Assembly: GCA_026770595.1 (NCBI GenBank)
Contig: MU634699.1
Coordinates: 1 to 10,725, forward strand
Reading direction: 5' to 3'
DNA length: 10,725 nucleotides
From: Ochromonadaceae sp. CCMP2298
Taxonomy: Eukaryota; Sar; Synurophyceae; Ochromonadales; Ochromonadaceae
The position numbers were made by a program, and so were the translations under genes. This document shows positions 7,320 through 10,725 of the stretch, one piece after another. Below the pieces are notes generated by a model. It saw nothing but the letters and a program-made list of their open reading frames with translations, was not told the origin of the DNA and searched no databases. The stretch's first letter is position 1. Every line of letters starts with the position of its first letter.

Positions 7320-8965
7320 ATGGTGTTGCTGTTCATATTGCTGCTGCAGCTGGGCGACGCCTTCATGCCTTTGGCAGGCAGGCGCGGCAGCTGCGGCACG
7401 TGGGGTATCGCTCCAAGCGCGCCCAGCATCGCCCTGAGCTCTAGTGGCGGCGCGATCGATATCGAGAAGATCAACGACTACCAGTGGGACATGTTCACCA
7501 CGCACCACCTGGGTGAGTGGAAGGGCGTGCAGACCGGCTACAGCCCCAACGACGACGAGGTGGCGGACCACATGTTCAACGAGGCCAGCATGCAGATGCA
7601 GGCAGACGGCTCCGTCAGCCACATCAACCGCTTCGTGATCGGGGAGATCCGAACCGACTGCGAGGTGTGCTTCGACTCCGAGCGCTACCGGGAGCGGGAC
7701 ATGGGCGCCTACGTGAAGGGCAAGCTGATGCAGCGCTACTGCTGGAACGCGCAGCTCAAAGGTGAGACTCTGCCCCTCTGCCCCTCTATCTTTAGACATA
7801 TGCATGAGTAGACGTAGACATGCGCCGCCCCTTCCGTACCCCTGCGCCGCGCTGATGAAATTTACAGCATGTGCTAGTCGCTGCGGCTAAAACAGTCGAC
7901 GCGCCAGTGCTGCAAACATACGAAAATCAAAATCTCTGAGCGACGCAGACACAGACACAGACCACATATATACCATGCAGATAGAGACCTGCCATACCCC
8001 ACACCCTCGCACCCTGCACCCTGCACCCTGCACCCTGCACCCTGCACCCTGCACCCTGCACCCTGCACCCTGCACCCTGCACCCTGCACCCTCCACCCTG
8101 CATCGGACTTATCGTATCACGTGCTCCACCCCCCTACACCCCCCTGCATCCCCCGCCCTTACCTGCACCCCCCTGCCCTTTAGGTCCCGGCTCCAATCCC
8201 CGCGGCGCCTCTCTGGAGTTGGGCCTGCGCCACGGCGACGCCCGCGTGCGCGTGCTGTGCAACTACAGCCCCGTGCTGGCCGGAGGGGAGCAGGGGACCG
8301 AGGAGTGGGCCCTGCCTGTGCTGGAGGAGGAGGTGGACGAGGAGGGGGCGCCCGTTACACTCGCATACCGCCTGGAGCTGCGGGACGTAGTCATCGTGCG
8401 GGAGCGCCTGGATAGCAGGCCTCTGGAGCTGGACGGCCAGGCGGACCCCCTGTGGCAAAGGGGGCCCAACATTCTTAGCAAGTTGCAAGACAGGGCCTAC
8501 TCGCAGTCAGAGGCGTGGCGCCTGCGTATGGACATGCAGGGGCAGACCATCAAGCAGCCCTCCTTCACAGGCACAGACAACCCCGAGCTGCTAAGTTTGC
8601 TGGACCTGGTTTCATCAGGAACAGGGGACCGGGACCTTCAACCCAACACTGTGTCGGGCGAGCGAAACCCCACCTTCAGCAGGCTGTTCCCAGGTTCCCT
8701 GCTGCTCTCCGCACCCAGGTGCCTCAACTTAGGCGAGAAGGCAGACATCCGCCTGGGCTGGGCCCCCTCCGCGCACATGCACATGACAGACCAGCACACA
8801 GTGGCGGCGGCGGACCTCAAGGGGCTAGAGGGGGGCAAGGCGGCCTACGTGGTGGGGGTGAGCGTCGTGCTCACTGAGCCGTGCGTCGTGGACAGTTCGG
8901 GCATATACGTAAAGCCGCCCCAGCTCGCTGACTACTACGTAGATGTGCTTGCGGGCGGTGTGTGA
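7320..8965 (+). CDS. Predicted plastid-targeted DUF3598/calycin-like protein, two exons
   Basis: Exons 7320-7761 and 8184-8965 join in phase 1 and encode 407 residues. ATG 7320 is the first start after an in-frame TGA at 7296-7298. Residues 1-14 are a short hydrophobic signal peptide (MVLLFILLLQLGDA) followed by Phe15 (GDA|FMPLAG). This matches the ASAFAP rule for plastid import in algae with red-derived complex plastids. A basic, Ser-rich transit-like stretch follows. The mature part starts near residue 50 with QWDMFTTHHLGEWKGVQTGYSPN (Trp56, Trp67). This resembles the N-terminal part of DUF3598, a lipocalin-like family of cyanobacteria and plastid-bearing eukaryotes related in fold to CpcS/CpeS lyases. 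LGLRHGDARVRVLCNYSP and AYRLELRDVVIVRERLD are beta-rich, as expected. The C-terminal half is more divergent. The molecular role is unknown. Targeting is well supported; the family is a tentative match made by eye. Confidence 0.75.
7762..8183 (+). other. Intron of the DUF3598-like gene
   Basis: The donor is AAAG|GTGAGA and the acceptor CCTTTAG|GTCCC, phase 1, 422 bp, the longest complete intron here. Splicing reads AQLKG-PGSNPRGASLELGL. It contains a heptamer array (8009-8099). Confidence 0.8.
8009..8099 (+). repeat. GCACCCT heptamer minisatellite
   Basis: Twelve perfect tandem copies of GCACCCT (8009-8092) plus one variant (CCACCCT) lie within the intron, with related CACCCT just upstream. 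The 7-bp period would break a reading frame, which supports the intron call. Confidence 0.95.
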
Positions 8966-9221
8966 AGTGGACGTGGGTTGTGTCCCCTTTCCGGTACACA
9001 GTTACAGTGTGGGCGAGAATTGAGCAGTGAGTCTTGGTAGCCTCACACCTACAAGTTTATTGTTCTTTTAAAAATATTGTACATATACGCTAGTATTGAT
9101 CTATACGCTAGTAAAGTATCAGTAAAGTCGGAAAGTCAGTAGAGTGTCTGCGACAGCTGACAGCAAGCAGCAGAGCAGACAGCGGACAAAGAATGGACAG
9201 CCAGGAGGTCTATTTGTGCGC
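8966..9221. other. Convergent 3' spacer
   Basis: This spacer lies between the stops of two convergent genes. It holds a TTTATTGTTC motif near 9056-9065, whose reverse complement contains AATAAA and could serve the minus-strand gene. TATACGCTAGTA occurs twice, at 9084-9095 and 9102-9113. No gene is seen. Confidence 0.4.
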
Positions 9222-10046
9222 CTATTTGTGTGCGAACTTGGCGTCTGCCGCCGCACTGGGGCCCTTTCCGTCCGCCTCTAATAGGTCGTCTTCTATGGCC
9301 GAGTAGAAGCCCTGCATGTACTGCCGAGCGAACTCAGAGGCGCCCTTGGGTCGGTGGTGCGGCTTCTTGGCCTTGGCGGGGTCGGCCTTCAGCTCGCCGA
9401 AGCTGCAGTGGGGGCAGTGGGGGCAGCGAATGCAGTGGGGGAGGGTGTGAAGTGAAAGCAGATAGTAGATGAGGGAATGGCCGCGATTGGTCACAGTTGC
9501 AGGGCATCTCACATGATGTCTAGATCGCCATTGTACTTTGTGTACAGGTCCTCTGTTGGGAGGAAGTAAGAGGGAGTGGGTGAGAAGCGATTCGTGGGGA
9601 TTAGTTAGGTGTTGGACTGAGGACTACCGCTCTACGGTACAGCATGAGGACTGACAGCCCGTGAAAGACGAACGTTTGATGGACGGATACAAAAGAGGAC
9701 TACGGAACAGCCTCCGACCCTTCCCCTCCCCTGCCTCACCGAGTCGCTTGAGCCCCTCTTCGTCCGCATCGAGCGAGCTGTTCGAGGGCTTCGTCTCACT
9801 CGGAGCTGCGGTCTGCAGCTTCTTCGCGCCCTGCTGCAGGTCCGCGAGCGAAAAGCCACCTTTGGCCGCCATGTTGTAAACTGATGCGGTGGGGGAAGTC
9901 TCTATCCCAGCGCAACCATGGTCCTCGCGCTTGAACTGCCGCGAGAGACCCCCCATCGCAGATAACGGAACGAGCGCGTAACAGCGAAAGAAGAACAGAA
10001 GAGTGAGGAGGAGGAAAGATCTGATGACCAACACTATGTGGTTCAT
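9222..10046 (-). CDS. Small protein of unknown family with signal or bipartite plastid presequence, three exons
   Basis: On the minus strand the exons are 10046-9740, 9552-9513 (40 nt) and 9402-9222. They join in phases 1 and 2 and give 175 residues. The start is the first in-frame ATG in this stretch. Residues 1-24 are a strong signal peptide (a hydrophobic run IVLVI and FLLLTLLFFF), with a likely cut at CYA|LVPLSAM. Leu at +1 is tolerated in ASAFAP-type plastid presequences, so the protein is plastid- or secretory-routed. The remainder is hydrophilic and probably helical: GGFSLADLQQGAKKLQ, then LKRLEDLYTKYNGDLDIIFGEL across the tiny middle exon, then a basic KAKKPHHRPKG and EFARQYMQGFYSAIEDDLL. 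I do not recognise the family. A second ATG (Met59, at 9872) has a much better start context (AACATGG) and would give a 117-residue form without the signal. It is convergent with the other plastid-targeted gene. Confidence 0.7.
9403..9512 (-). other. Intron 2 of the minus-strand gene
   Basis: On the minus strand the donor is ATCAT|GTGAGA (9512) and the acceptor CACTGCAG|CTTCGG (9403), phase 2, 110 bp. Confidence 0.72.
9553..9739 (-). other. Intron 1 of the minus-strand gene
   Basis: On the minus strand the donor is GACTCG|GTGAGG (9739) and the acceptor CCAACAG|AGGACC (9553), phase 1, 187 bp. Splicing reads LKRL-E-DLYTKYNG. Confidence 0.72.
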
Positions 10047-10437
10047 AGGTGGGTTTTGGATCTGACGTGCCAAAAGCCCCGCCGTTTACCGAGAAGCCCA
10101 ACCGAATGCGAGAAAACATCATAAACAGCGCCTAAATAGACGAAAAAGACGCGAACGGGGACGTCTATAACTTCCGATCCTGATCATTTTATGCATTTAT
10201 AATACCTTTTTAGTACACTAATACGATAATTACGCATCTATTTATTTTATTCTATGTGCTAAATTATATATATGAACTTGTTGGCACTGCTGTTGTCTCC
10301 GCCATTTTAAATAATCAGGGTTTGTGACGCCGCCATCGAAATCAAAATGTCTCCGCCTTCCCCTTGTTCAACATCGAATAGGAACTTGCCGTGTCTGCTG
10401 TGCCGACCAGAGTGAAGGAGATCACTCACCGGTCGCG
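10047..10437. promoter_or_regulatory. Divergent intergenic promoter region
   Basis: This 391-bp spacer lies between the starts of divergently transcribed genes and must hold both promoters. It has an AT-rich core (10180-10275) with TATATATA near 10266-10273, a GGGGACGT element at 10157-10164 also found in the 168-277 repeats, and CCGCCAT motifs near the right end. A short upstream reading frame lies at 10347-10415. Confidence 0.45.
10347..10415 (+). other. Possible 22-codon upstream ORF
   Basis: An ATG with A at -3 (AAAATGT) opens 22 codons, ending at a TGA 22 nt before the ATG at 10438 and in a different frame. If the transcript begins upstream of 10347, scanning ribosomes would meet it first, which could reduce translation of the main frame. 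Confidence 0.3.
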
Positions 10438-10582
10438 ATGAAGGGTTGTGCTTACGTGCCGGAGGTGGAGGAGCTCAAGGCGGTCGCAGCAAGACTGCGC
10501 GATGGCAGGAGCGACCCCAGATGTAGCGTTACGAGGAAAGAGAATTTGGCCATCACCATGGCCTATTTCTCCGTGGGCATGG
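10438..10582 (+). CDS. First exon of a gene running off the window, possibly a membrane transporter
   Basis: ATG 10438 opens 48 codons plus one base, up to a strong donor (CATGG|GTAAGC, 10583). The unspliced frame stops soon after, at 10596. The N-terminus is a charged, probably helical stretch (VEELKAVAARLRDGRSDP). It is followed by VTRKENLAITMAYFSVGMG, which looks like the start of a first membrane helix. Basic residues followed by an AYFSVG-type helix recall the first transmembrane segment of major-facilitator or folate-biopterin-transporter-like proteins of algae. That is an inference from a very short stretch. The rest of the gene lies beyond 10725. An upstream frame at 10347-10415 may control translation. 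Confidence 0.5.
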
Positions 10583-10663
10583 GTAAGCCGAGTTGATCTG
10601 AAAGTGTAGCTCATTCGCTGAGGGATTAGCGGTAGTAGCCTTGTGAAACAAAGGGGAGTGGCA

Positions 10664-10705
10664 ATGCCCCACTATGCTGTGATGCCCCACTATGCAATGC
10701 CCCAC
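10664..10705 (+). repeat. Short direct repeats in the last intron
   Basis: ATGCCCCACTATGC occurs at 10664-10677 and 10682-10695, with a partial third copy (ATGCCCCAC) at 10697-10705. They lie in the presumed first intron of the last gene. The array may continue beyond the window. Confidence 0.85.
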
Positions 10706-10725
10706 GTACTAGTGCATTGCCCCCC

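Noticed and set aside
7512-7519. Strong splice-donor match (G|GTGAGT) inside exon 1 of the DUF3598-like gene
   Set aside because: The sequence around it encodes LGEWKGVQTGYSP, the family-like core, and the frame stays open to the donor at 7762, so it is most likely exonic.
8009-8099. Heptamer array as telomeric repeat
   Set aside because: The unit (AGGGTGC on the other strand) differs from TTTAGGG, is confined to one intron and is flanked by coding exons.
8009-8099. CRISPR array
   Set aside because: Repeats here and at 10664-10705 are short, head-to-tail and lack unique spacers; the context is eukaryotic.

Overview
The window looks like nuclear DNA of a microbial eukaryote. Very GC-rich coding regions alternate with AT-rich spacers, genes are split by short GT-AG spliceosomal introns (110-422 bp for the five complete ones), and there is no sign of bacterial operons or Shine-Dalgarno sites. 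Two of the five genes begin with a hydrophobic signal peptide followed by an ASAFAP-like site (GDA|FMP and CYA|LVP). That is the bipartite plastid presequence of algae with red-derived complex plastids, so a photosynthetic stramenopile is my best guess, with haptophyte or cryptophyte possible. The exact organism cannot be read from the sequence.

Layout: 1-397 is a spacer with a 31-bp direct repeat. 398-1606 (+) is an intronless phytanoyl-CoA dioxygenase-like Fe(II)/2-oxoglutarate oxygenase. 1804-6700 (+) is a three-exon gene for a ~1468-residue protein with an N-terminal PDZ-like domain, many low-complexity tracts and a Leu/Ala-rich helical C-terminal part of unknown family. 6701-7319 is a structured AT-rich spacer with a CAG tract, 13-mer repeats, a 62-bp near-perfect palindrome, two mutually exclusive hairpins and a TATA-like palindrome. 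7320-8965 (+) is a two-exon gene for a predicted plastid-targeted DUF3598/calycin-like protein. 9222-10046 (-) is a three-exon gene for a small secretory- or plastid-routed protein of unknown family, convergent with the previous gene. 10047-10437 is a divergent promoter region. 10438-10582 (+) is the first exon of a gene that runs off the window, possibly a membrane transporter.

Simple tandem repeats are pervasive. In exons the clear ones have periods that are multiples of three (3, 9, 18) or are looser hexamer-like tracts, so the frame stays open. The intron of the DUF3598-like gene carries a 7-mer array, which could not be tolerated in a reading frame. Nothing links all five genes into one pathway. 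The only functional clustering is the convergent pair of predicted plastid-targeted proteins. I see no mobile element with coding capacity, no RNA gene and no CRISPR array.
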